Under the pieces are notes generated by a model that searched no databases, was not told where the DNA came from, and worked only from the letters and a program-made list of their open reading frames with translations. A stretch of 64,000 nucleotides of DNA from Phoronis australis (lineage: Eukaryota; Phoronida; Phoronidae): the NCBI GenBank assembly GCA_002633005.1, contig NMRA01000002.1:1519023-1583022 (forward strand), written 5' to 3'. A program made the position numbers and the translations under genes. Within the stretch, counting starts at the first letter, position 1; each line of letters starts with the position of its first letter. Positions 48,301-61,100 of the stretch are shown piece after piece.

Positions 48301-51300
48301 TTCTTTGAGAATTACACCTCATTAACGCAATATTTTGTCTACTTGGTGAATGAAAGGACTAAGGGTACATACAGCAAAGCTCTGTGCCTGTCACTGAGAG
48401 ATCCAATTTGAGCGACAGCCTTGTAACCTATGACCTCGGATAAGTAGTAAACAAATTTCCACGCTGTTGAAGGAGGCTGTACTTAATCTTTTTTTCTTGT
48501 TACAAGGTATATATTTCGCACTTGAAGTTCCCTGAGAACGAATATAAGGTATTTTGCTACACACACGACATATTACAAAAACGGCCAATTTTTGTGAATA
48601 AGATTTGAGATATTGTCAGTGGAAACAGGCCTTTAATTTCTTTTTTTAGGGTAATGCCATCAACAATTCCCACATCAAAACTTAAGGTGGCCACTTACCC
48701 GTATTTTTTGCAAGAAGTGAACATTTGATTTAGACCCTCACTGCTATAAATTGGTCTCGGCCTCTTCCTTACTCCAACGAGAAGTAATTTCTGGGTTTGC
48801 AAAGGACACTTCATAATTCCTTGAGAGCATGTTCAGTACACAAAATGACGTGTCGAGACCAGCCAACTTGAAGAGCATGGTTTCAGTCAATACTGAACTG
48901 TTTCTGCAGTGCGTGAACTTGGAATCCTGCTTAAAGGCGAAGGCAACCTTTTTCCATGTCATTTAGAGCTAAAATAAGGCTGGTTGGTTATCCTAGACAT
49001 ATTTTCCACTTAATTACAGCTTTTCGTAATTTTATTAATTACTCGTCCGCTACTCCGGAAGTGACGTTTTAGGAGGCAGGCATTTCGCGCCAATTTCTTT
49101 TCATATAGTCTGACTGTGAGAGCTGCCGAGTCAGTCATTGTTCTACCTCGGTTGTGTTAAGTTCCGTAGTCGTTTGCTTTCATTTACTAGTCAGTCAACA
49201 TGCCACACTGTTGCTGCGTACAAGGATGTACTAATTATCGGCTCACGCGCGCTTTGGGAGTACCTTTGCATCGCTTTTCGATGGATGACACACTTTGCCG
49301 TACTTGGCTTGTTCATGTGAAGAACGCAGCGTTACCCGTCCACGCAACGTACAAAGCAGTGGAGAATTACTGTGTGTGTGGCGAGCACTTTCTGCCGTCC
49401 GATTACGAAAGGGATTTGTACGCTGAACTGATAAAGGTCCCTGCGAAACAACGTCTGAAGAAGGATGCCATTCCGTCTGTGTTGATTCCCGGCAGTGCCC
49501 CGTGCGTTTTTGAAGCGAGAAGCCTCGCGAGCTGTCGCCAGTACAGTGACTGGAGCCAGTGGAGGCACTTCATCTACTGTCACCCGTGTCTCCGAACGTA
49601 CCCCAGAGCGTGCAATTCCTGGAACCAGTAGTGATTCGCCCTGTGCTGTTTTCTCCAGCCTAGAGCCTCTAAGCAGCCCTGCAGCGATATTGAGTAGTGG
49701 GAGTGATTACAGGCTCAGTTCGACACCTAGTGAAGAGGACAGTTCGTCGTCCAGTGAACAGATCGGTGAGCCAAACTTTGATAAGTTTATTGTGGACTTG
49801 TATTTAGAAGGTGCCAGGTGTGTGGCGAGGGAGTCATACGACAGGATGTAAGCAGTTTGGGTGCTCAGGTCACCATCCAGTGGGAGTGTGTTGCGGGACA
49901 CTCTGGCAAGTGGGACAGTTGTTCCTCTGTCCGTGGTATGCGGAGGTCCACTTAACCATGTCCAGTAGTGGCTTGGCCTCGTCAAACTCTGAACAGCACA
50001 AGCATTCCATTGAGGTAGGCATAACAATGCACACAGTGCATTTGCACCAAGATGTGTCACCACGTCTGTCCTCAGTAGCCGCCTCGTTTCTTTCAACAGC
50101 TGCCTGTGCCTGTGCGTACTCTGCCTCGTTATACTCGGGTTCAAACATGTACCCACCCACTGAATGTCCGTGAAAAAATTCCTCGTCACCACTGCTGTGA
50201 ACAAGGTCTCCGTCACTCACACTACTGTCACTGTGATACGGGTCACCGACTCCAGCCATTTTCAGCTTACAACACACTAAACAATCCCTAAATCCAACGT
50301 AGTTGAGTTCTCTACTAACCTATCTTGCCGCAGAATACTCGCCGATGGAAAGTGGTGGCGACAATTGTTGAAAAACAGCACAAAACAAAAGTAGAATAGA
50401 ACAGATTCGCACGGTAAAGTCAACGCAAAACCAAGTGGCGGGAAACGCTTGCCTCCTAAAACGTCACTTCCGGAGTAGCGGACGAGTAATTTATAAAATT
50501 ACGAAAAGCTGTAATTAAGTGGAAAATATGTCTAGGATAACCAACCAACCTTATTTTAGCTCAAAATGACATGGAAAAATGTTGCCTTCGCCTTTAATCT
50601 CAATATCGCGTATGTGTGAACTTGGAATTGAATCCTCATTAATTTTGTGAATTTTTTTTCAGCGTAAAGAACTTTTGTAATTATTGGCCTCATTATCACC
50701 CATTTTCTCCTTTAGCGTAACTTGAGTCAAAGAATCAGAACATGTTTGTTAAATCAATTATTCTTTGGTGGATAAGATCGTCCACGATTGAAAAAGGATT
50801 GGTTAAAATTTATGTTATTTATCAACATGTTATTCGATTTAGTGCAATGCAAATTTTTATCACGGTGAACGTGATTGTTTGAGTGAAGTTGTCATGTATT
50901 CCAAGTTCACACATATGCGATCTTGAGATTAAGCAAGATTCCAAGTTCACGCACAGCACTTCAACATCAGTACTACACTCAGGTCACACTGGTCAACCTC
51001 CACACTCCATGGTAGGCACTTCATAATATGACATAGTACTTCCACTGCTCTACATACCTTTACAATATTCCAACCATATTTACTATTTGTTTCAGAATAT
51101 TCCAAAGCGCAAATGGAGCTATTACTAAACCAAGCTGAGACGGCCATAGGGAGCACACCGCCTATGCTGCCATGCAAGTGGCTGTATCGCAACAAACCCG
51201 CTAAATATTTTGATGATGTGCACAAAAAAACCAATGGCACTGAAGCCAAGTATGTCAAGGATATCAACGGTGACCCGGCTAACTGTATCGATGGACAATT

Positions 51301-52115
51301 GCATGGCTTGTTCTTTGGAGGATGTGTCAACAACAATCCAAGGTTTCCAAACTACCTTGAACCTGTACAAGACTCTCCATTTGGTGATACAAGATTACAG
51401 ATCCCAGCGTCGTATTTTCTAAATAATAAGAGCAACTTGTACTTTGCCGATTTCTATTGCATGACAGGAAGGGCACATTGGGTGACTCTCGTCCACACCA
51501 CGAAGGGATCAGACGCAGACGAGTTCTGCACTAGAAAATTAGTTCAGCTTGATATTCATAACAATCCATTCCTTAATTACAACATTTATTGTAGAAATAA
51601 TGGTCATAACAAATCTTACTATAAAATGTGTATGGTTACTTCATCAGGTATCTGGGTGGAGGTATTTCACACAGAAAACATTGACCATAATAAACTGGAA
51701 GACATTGGAGGTATAATATGTCTCATGAACGGATCTAACGGACGTCATGGAGGACGATTTAAAAATCCCAAGTGTAGAATGTGTAATGTACCCCCTGTTG
51801 AGTTAGACCAGGCACAATTATCAGAGATGAAAATGACAGCATGCAAAACATGCTACATTAGAAATGTCAACAGATAACTTCTCCAAATAAAAGTAGTTGT
51901 CTTTTTACCCAATTCAACTTCAAAATTTAATTGATAAAACATTTATTTAATTTAATGAAAATTTAATTTAAAAAATATTAATAATTTTGATGGAAATTTA
52001 ATATATCAATTTATTTTATTTAATATATTGCTGTATATTGGCCTTTGGCTAAAGCATGTTTTTAAAAAATCTATTGTATTTTATAATCTATAAATAAAGT
52101 TTATTATTATTGCTA

Positions 52116-52160
<45 letters not shown>

Positions 52161-55100
52161 CAATAAAATCATTCCATTTGTACCAGACAAGTGAGTGAAA
52201 AAAAATTATCTAATACATATGACACTAGGGGGCTCCCTATTCAAAACAGAGTTGATTCTGGGGGGGGGGGTTGATGTCAGATAAGCACTCCACTGTGGGA
52301 TTAGCTTTTCAAGTATAGCCAGCCTATTTTTATTATAACAAGCCTATAGAGGGAAGACTGGTAGTACTCAACAAAGGAGCAGCATGGGTGTCTTTTCTAG
52401 TGTAGTAAATCAATTTTTGCCATTCCAAGACTGACAAGGCCCAACTTTTACTAAAGGGTTCAGCTTTTACAGAGTGCAATGTCAATAATAGATGGCACCA
52501 CGTATATTCTAAGCAGTGCTATCACTAGCAACCATCTTTTCCCTAATCCTCATCTGTAACACTATATGCAGACTGTTGACATAAACAAAATTTCACACAT
52601 ATTTTCGCCTAACAAATTGGATTGGACAAATACTGTGACATATGTCCGATTTGCAATGCGCTGCAAAGAAGAGCAATTATCTTCACATTGACTATTTAAT
52701 CAAATGACGACAAAAATTCATAATAAAAGTGGTACCTACTGTTGAGGGGCTAGCTTCGCCGTGAGTAGTGATAATAGCAGTGATGCGGCTGTCTTGAACT
52801 CCTTGTCTTCATACAACTGGTGAAACTCACGGTACTTGCCTGGAAAAAAATACTCTTTACTGTTCATACAATCGCTCCTGTCTTGTTCAGATCTAACTAG
52901 TACAGTAAAAACTTCCAGACTTGGACAGTCTGGATAATCTGAGATGCCGAAATTCAAGGCAAAATGGAATTTTGTTGATTCTGAAGTTTGGGTCATTAAC
53001 AGTAGAACCTTTTCCGTCCCTGAATGACAACATTGGTTTACACTGAAGCATTGCAACTGCTGCTCCTTTGTTGAGTCATCACCATCTGCCCTCTTTAGGC
53101 TTCCCTAGTCATAGTAAGCTGACTGGGCTGGTGTGAATGATTGTACAATAAAACACATATCTGGATGTTCTTAAACCCCCCTCACCGCCCTCCAATCAGT
53201 TTTCAATAGGGCACCACCTAATGGTCTTTCATGAACTTTACAATTGGCTCGACATTTACCAGTTGAATAAAATTATAGTCTAGAGAAAGTTTTTTGTAAT
53301 TACCAGTATGACTGATTAAAATCTACTGATTAAAAACTTATCAAAACTGATTACAGCAATTTAATATTAGTAATTAAACTGGTTGTAAAACCACGTTCTG
53401 TCAAAGAAACAACTTTTGATTTAGACCAGTTGTCACCATAAAACTGACCTCATGTTGTTCCTAGCTCAGATGAGATGTGGCTTCATGCTTGATGCACAAA
53501 ACGACATGTCATGACAACAAGACAACTTGTAGAGACTTGTCTCAAGTGATAATGATGTGTCAGTTGTTCCTAATTAGTTTCTGTGACAGAAGGTGGGTTT
53601 GTATGAGAGATGATAGTGTAAGTTGACGATCAGGTCATTACCTAAGAATGTTAGCCGGTTGCTAAGCAACATAGCTGGTCCCAGGTTATCAATCAAGTCG
53701 AGGTTGGTGAAACCCCCGCTGTCACTGTATTGACTGAGGAACCTGCAGATAAACACGAAAATCATATTGACTGGTTCAAATCTTTATCAAAAGAGGGTGG
53801 CCAGTTACGTAATATTTCATGTTTTCTCACATTATACAATGTACAAAACAAATACATGTAATGACAAGTGAAGGAAATGAAACTAATGTGCAGTAGAATT
53901 AACGAAAAATACTGTAAAAATGAAAACATGAGAAATGATAAAGGAAGACGTTGCAAACATGAAACGAAAGACTTACAGAAAAACAATTAAGTGGGAAGAA
54001 CAGTACCTGATGTTTGTTTCAAATCAGTTACGTGTTGTACATTCTTTGAGGCTGTGGACAAATAATATGACGGAGTGGATGGAAGTTTTACAACCAATGT
54101 TGGTCTTGGTGTGAATGTAGTTGAACAAGTCTTTGTAATCTTGGAGTGAATATCGCTCACAAAAGTGACTTAATGTGTGAGATATCTAGAAGCTATGTTG
54201 CACACATTTAAGTCGCGTCAGCACGCCATCTGTTGGCCACATCACGTGACCTAATAAATATAAATCCGACAAGATTTCTGCCCCGAGCGAGACTCGAACC
54301 CAGCACCTTCTGCTAAATGTGTAGATGCCGAAGGTCCTGATTTCGAAATTTGTTCAGACTTATATTTTTCAGGTCACGTGATGTGGCCAACAGATGGGGT
54401 GCAGAAACGACTTAAATTTTTGCAAAATAACTTCCGCGCCATATTGACAGACATTTTCATGTAAGAGCTAAACATGGATGTACTTAATGAGCAAGATGCA
54501 TTTTTGACAACTGAAGCACGCATCAAGCTTTTTCCACTCTCTTTGTCTTGAATAATGTGTTGACATATTCATTTCACACGACTAGGATCAGGAGCTGTGA
54601 TCATAGAATTGCAAAAATTTGTGTGTATTATAGACTGTAACGGAATGGACAACTCTTTTGCTTTGTTTGTCAATTTAGAATTAGGAGGTTGTACGAAATT
54701 GGTTCAGTTTAGCTGTCGATGTTGTATTCTTAACCAAAATGCTTCGGGTTTAAGAACATAAAAATCCTCATTTCGTCTGGAATTGTTATTGAATGAGTCA
54801 GCAACTCAAGTCACAACCAATGCATACATGCTCCATATTCAAATTCGCAAATTTAAGGATAGGCCAACCACAACAAAATTTGAAGTGTTTTCTTAATTTG
54901 CTGACAGTTTCAATGTTCCAGTTGGAAAAGGAAATGGAATCCTATCACAGCAAGAAATTGTGTCTTTATGAGAGTAAAATAGTCTCCTTATAAGTTTTCC
55001 TTTTTAGTCAGCTAAACATGGCAATATGCAGCTTCAAGACCTAGAGATCCATTAGTATTCTCAAACTTAAACATTTTACGATTTTTTTCAGTGTATTTGG

Positions 55101-58100
55101 TTTTATTTTTGAAGTGGTGATTGAACAATAAATTTGTTTCATTTTTCAAAAATTCTTGTTTTGAAGTATTTTCCAGAGTCACCCTGTATTCTCCCAGTTC
55201 ACTGTCTGTAGTTACCTGATGACTGACCTTTAACCTTTAAGCATGGTATCTCAAACCACGCTAATTCTTTGTACTAACAAGTCACGTAACCATTACACTG
55301 TCTCCTAACTATTGTGACGTGAATAAATCAAATATTACTTCTCCACAGTTTGAGGTAATTGTCTCTATTTTCAAGGGTAAAACTTAGCAAAAATCATAAG
55401 TTCTAACAGATGAATTGTATGTCAATAGTTGAAATTAGAATAAACGGAAAAACTATATAATGTGTGATTCAACATCATGTTGTTAATATGGAGCTTGTAT
55501 GAGTATTACTTTGTGTATCAATTCCATGTAATTGTCCAATGTGTTGACTCAGTGTAAATATCTGTATTGTAATGGATGTTTAAATAAGTGAAGACGTACA
55601 GACACACAGAACCACATGAGTCAATTAGTTATTAAGTAGTTCAGGCTTTCAACATTGATCACTAGTGTCAAAGTCAAAATATTGATCATATCAAAAACAA
55701 AGGATTTCCTAAATTCACTAAAATTTAGCTACAACAACGTATATGGAGTTTTCTCGTCTTATTTATTTACTTGGATCACAGAAGTTCCGTAAATACTAGA
55801 CAAATGAAATTAAATAAAAGTGCAAGTGGGAAACACTGATACCACGAAAAGTCGGAGACATATTTCATTTGCGTTCCAAGAAATGATAAAATGAAAGGCA
55901 ATAGTTGGATATAACGTATTCTGAGTCCATTTCATGCCCATTATTCAGTGGAAAAAATGATTCTCAAACCTCGGGCACGTCATATCCGACCATTACCAAA
56001 TAAAATCAGACGAAACATGAAATTCAATGATCATATGAATTTCACAACAATGCGCTCAAAACTGAATAGCCCAACAACACGTTAACTTCAACGTCACTTA
56101 CTTTTCTGAAATGTAAGTGGCAAAGGCCGCGTCCTTTGACCTCAGACACCATGACAACGCCGAGCCCATCCGCTCGTTTTGCAACGCCCGCATGCCCATA
56201 ATCTTACAAATACTGCGTGACTGGTCATAAAGTTCTCTCTGATCACAGAAGTGTAATAGTTTATGGGCCATTTTCTCACTGTTGATGGCTATGCGTTCGA
56301 TGTACTTAGCCTGGTACTGTCTGTAATGAAGAACATGGCTTCTTAAAGGAACACTAAACCCAGTTTTGATGACTCCACTCTTCCCACTCAATTTTATATA
56401 TTTCATTTGCCATGCATTACAGTTCTTAGTTTCCATGCGTTCACTAAGAAACAATTCTCATTTTCTACGAGTTCTATTTCCCATCAAAAGCACTAAACAG
56501 AATATAACTTTTACTTATTGAAAGCGATATCAGTCACCACATGAGTGGGCCATGATTTTCACTTCCCATGGGTTTGCCAGATGTTGAAACAATTTTTATT
56601 TTCTTGGTTTTCCACGAGGATTGGGAATGATGATTTGACCCAAGACTGATTGTGCCAAATGCGAACACTGCACTCTCCCTAGTTAACAGTCACATTTTGA
56701 TAAGAACACAACCTGCAGAACAATAAATTTTCATGCAACCAAAGCAGCTTGAGCGTTAATCGAGACCAATCAGCAAGATAGCAGAGCAGTACCTCCTCGA
56801 GTTGAATTTTACAAAAAAATCGTGATGATTAAGTCAAATTCGCATAAATGTTCATACTTTCCCACAAGTATACTTGAAATGAGTGAGCTGGTTTCTCAAG
56901 AATTTGATAAACTAGCCCGTTTATCAGTTCATCACAACTAACCTTCCAAATTCAGGACAGAAATCCAGGTATGAGAGACCAACTTGCCACAAACTGAAAA
57001 CAAATCAAATGCCAAATTAGATCTGGGCATATGCTGACTCGATCTGGACCAAATTTATGTTCGTTTCAATTATTTGAAACAAGTATTGCCTCACTTTAAC
57101 TACAGTCCACTTTGAATTTCGCCTCAAAACACCAAAATCTTGAATTCATTATGTAAACTGACTTTTGCTTTAACCCATGATTTTCAGGGGCCCGTGATCT
57201 GATCGCTGTACTCAGAACTTAAATCGAAAACTGACCATTAGAGCATAAGTTTCGACTCAGAGGGTCGTGAGTAAAATCAAGTTTAGATCCTGTGTCCTAC
57301 TGTAGAACAAAAATTACGTATTAATGACCTTGACACCTCCATTATTTTAAATTTCGTTTACCAAATGAAATTGAATAGTTTCGCAAATATCTTAGTAAAC
57401 TTTCATTCATAAAAATTAAAATCTTTTTGATAATATTTGCACCATGTTCTTTTGCAAACTGTTCCTTCTCCAGATTACAATAATGAAACATATTGGGTTA
57501 CTGCGTCATCAATAGCAACACATTCAAATATCAGGATAATTTGGTAGCAGCCCAAAAGACAATTTTTTTAACACAACAATGCTCACAATTAATAATTTTC
57601 AACCATATTTGCTCGAGCTCTCTGCTACTGACTTGCATCTACGAGAGGGTCATGATAGTTTGTCAAATATTCTAGTAAGCCTGTGCCGTTTTATTTATAT
57701 CTGAAGGCGAGACAAGAACAGTTTCAAAATATAGCTGTCATTTTAATCAATTAGTTTTTTATGTCTCTTGGCCGTTAGCTTTATCACTGCACTGCAAATG
57801 ACTATCAAAGATACAGATAGATCGAGTAAATATTTTTAAAAGTTCGTAACTGTGAACATGGTCATATGTTCAACAAATTTTGTCTACATTCAAATATACA
57901 TACATTCCTCAATTAATAATTTAACCGCTTAATTTAGTCAGGCAATGTAGCCCAGTCTGTCCGTCATTCTCTCACCAAAGCTGCAAAATTGCGTCACACT
58001 TTAATCTGTTTTCCGACACAAAACACAGTGACTTTCAGCAGAGCCAGATCACATGATGATACATACCTTGGATGAGACATGAGACTCGTAGCATAATCAA

Positions 58101-61100
58101 GCAACAGATACTCTCGCAGGTTGGATCCATAACTGTTGTAACAAAAAGAAAAGATTAACCGAGTGACAGTGTCAACACGTACATAAAATAAATACCATAC
58201 CAAGTGTCAACAATTTTTTTACAACAAGTCAAGAGCTATGTATGTTGACTGTGCTTCGATAAATTAGTCACAAGGAAATGGGCTTCACCACGCGATACGG
58301 CCATATATGGTAAGGCTAAGTCAAACAGCCATTACAATGGCATAGAGTAACTTTTCATTTAAAAATGAAGTAATTATTTGGCCTACTTTACTCCTCATAT
58401 GGTTTCTGCCTAAGATTTTGTCATAATCTTAACGGAGCTAAATGAACTTTCTAGTACATGTCAACTTATTGACAACTACAGTGTGCCTTCAATAACTCAC
58501 CCGGGCTCGTAAGACTCAGTATATCCTCAATAACTCACCTCAGTTTATAAGACTCCAGTTGTTGACAGTGATGTAGGTGATCGGCCAGATGAGCCACAAA
58601 CCACCAGTTACCAAACTTCTCACTGAAAACATGACAGACATTTTTTCCTTTGTTTTCACCAATTCAAAATACAAACTGAGTCTCGTCAATTGAAAGATAA
58701 TGTTAAAATGGAGACACGGCAAACGTTGCAGCTCTGTAATTGCATTTTACCATTAATTTTCCAAGTTTATCAGTAAAAGAAGTTCAGAATCATTTCACTG
58801 TAGTGGCCATTTCGTTGGCACTCCACTACAAATCAAAATATTGATGTTTGAGATTCTACGCTAAATTCTGGTTATTTTGACAAAAATTCTGACAGCCTTG
58901 AAAGAGCATCATTTGAAGACACACTTTAATCTAACTCGATTGCAGTAAGATTTGTTTCATGATTTTTTAAATGAAAGCAGTCACACAAGAAACATGGCGT
59001 CATTTCCACAAACTTCGTTCATGTAATATTGAAATTCGTGCTTAAACGTATGCTTAGCATATTTGTGAATACCGTGAGAATGAGTGAAGAAATATAGAAA
59101 CAAACATGTACGATCCAGTCAAACAAGATTGATCACATCATTAGCAGGTCAGTATTAGATGATACAAACACACAAAAGATGCACTTGATGCAAAAAAGAC
59201 AAATTGTCTCCTGGAAACTTACCTGAATTTCCATGAGATACAGAAACTATTAGTTACAAGTTTTAAATAAAAGGAGCCCACTGGCTCTGCAACATCGGAA
59301 AAAAAGTATCAAATGTGCATAAGTTTAGATTTGTAATTTGTACGCTCTAAATGGTTATGTTTTACATAATCTATTTTTGTTATGTTATGCAATAGAACAT
59401 CTATCCATTGTGCCAAGAAGTATGAAAATTCTTCACTTATTTAGCACACAATATGGCCGACAAGTGACATTTTGTTTTGTCAACATTCTCCGCAAAAATG
59501 AAGACGAAGAAAAATTTAGTCTATCATGGTTTATTGTGTGAAGATGTCATGAGGTAGCTTTATTGTAAATTTCCATTACACGCAATTCAGTAATCAGCTT
59601 TTGAAGAATGGAAAAATTAGAATTTTAGATATTACTTTTGTATGAAATAAGTGGAGAATGAAGATGAATGAAACCTACACTTACCTGCTCTCCTTAATCA
59701 GTTGGTGAACATCAAACTCCAGAGCGGCCAACAAAATAGAGTCTATAGGTTCTAGGGCAGCATTGCCTCCAAATGTGTCTATACACGGTTGAGAGTGGAA
59801 GTGAAGGTCAAATGCCTTCACGGTCGGGTATTGGTACAGCAGTTTGGATATGAGCATACTGTACCATGTCTCACAGAGGACATGGAGGTCAACGAAAACT
59901 GAGTCATCGCCACAGAGGATCTGTAACCAATCAAATGTCAAAAATCGCTCCACAAATAACATGTTCACATGGCTCTGAGAAACAGACAAAAATTCCAGTC
60001 TTAAAAATCCCCTCACAGGACATAAGAGTCAAGTCGAAAGTAATCAGACAAAATACTATTTACCCGTCATGACGGCTAATTCTGTTGACAACAAAATGGC
60101 TGGTTATTATTATTATAGGGGCAGAATTCTAATTACAGAATGACTCAGCCACCTTACCGACGTTCCCTAATCCTCACCTGATGGGGAATTCCAGGTCGTT
60201 TTGTTTGAATACTTTTGGTTTGTGCTATACCTGGCTGCTTTGCATCAGCCAAAGAAGTTTATTAAAAAGACAGCTGTTTAATTACCAATCAGTAATGAAC
60301 ACATGAGGTTACTGCCAGAAAATAGTTTACAGGGCATGCACAATAACTATGTTTCTAGAAAGTAAACATAACCCTGTAGGGGCAGTCAGCATGAGGAGAA
60401 AGCCACCATCTGTTTAGGTACTTAAAACAACCGTGTGAAAATTGTACATGTGAACGCAGTAATACAACGTCATGTAACTGCTTAACAATTCATATGGGTA
60501 AAAAATCCTGACAGAACTTTTTTGACAGAATGAAAAAGCTGTCCTTGGCATTGACCGACAAATTAAGTTTAACTAATTTTTCAAATTTGACAACAATGCT
60601 TGCACACAAAAAGTGGGTAACAATAATTGCAAGTCCAGAATTTTTGGGCTCATCTGCCACAGAGGTGAGTCAAAGGTAATGAAAATGATTTGACTAAAAG
60701 TTATTCGATTATTAAGAAATCCAAGCAGTGACTCACTCTACAAATAGTCAACAGGTGCTCATCCTGTTCAAAATAGCCATCTTCAAAACGTGCCAGTGCT
60801 TCGTCCTGCCAGTGACGCCACCTCAAGTCAAACTCACCAACTGACTGACTGCCGAATGACTGGAATGGAAGCTGAAGTTAGCCACAACTACGATATTTCA
60901 AGTCTCAAAAATATCTCAAACTGACCTAAAATTTTTCTGGACTTATGACCAATTAAAATGTCAGAATAGATTTATCAAATTAAGTTGCAAATAACTTTGT
61001 AGGCTTTGTTCATAGCTTAAAAAACTGTAGCCATGGCAACAGAATTTGACAAACAAGTCAAAAGCATTCTGTACAACTTTTAGAAGTAAGATGTATTTAT

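Larger units (their letters stand above)
48935..50593. mobile_element. Kolobok-type DNA transposon, internally deleted
   Basis: Inverted repeats of about 144 bp (48935-49078 and 50450-50593) begin AGGCGAAGGCAAC and differ at about 4 positions, so the insertion is fairly young. TTAA flanks both ends (48931-48934, 50594-50597). A TTAA duplication together with a THAP-domain protein is the hallmark of the Kolobok superfamily. The interior carries the start of a THAP/transposase gene (+) and the start of a second gene (-) that meet near 49955, so the middle of an originally longer element was lost. It cannot make a full transposase. Confidence 0.82.
48885..50965. mobile_element. MITE family C, second copy, interrupted by a Kolobok element
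   Basis: Left part about 48885-48934 (GCGTGAACTTGGAATCCTGC) and right part about 50598-50965 (TCTCAATATCGCG ... TTCCAAGTTCACGCACAGCA) together match the intact copy at 16650-17058. The interruption falls in its TTAA, at the point where the intact copy reads TTCTTAATCTCAAGATC. Confidence 0.6.

Noticed and set aside
49707-50216. 169-codon minus-strand frame and 120-codon plus-strand frame in the Kolobok element
   Set aside because: They are shadows of the THAP/transposase remnant and of the cysteine-rich ORF; neither shows conserved motifs.
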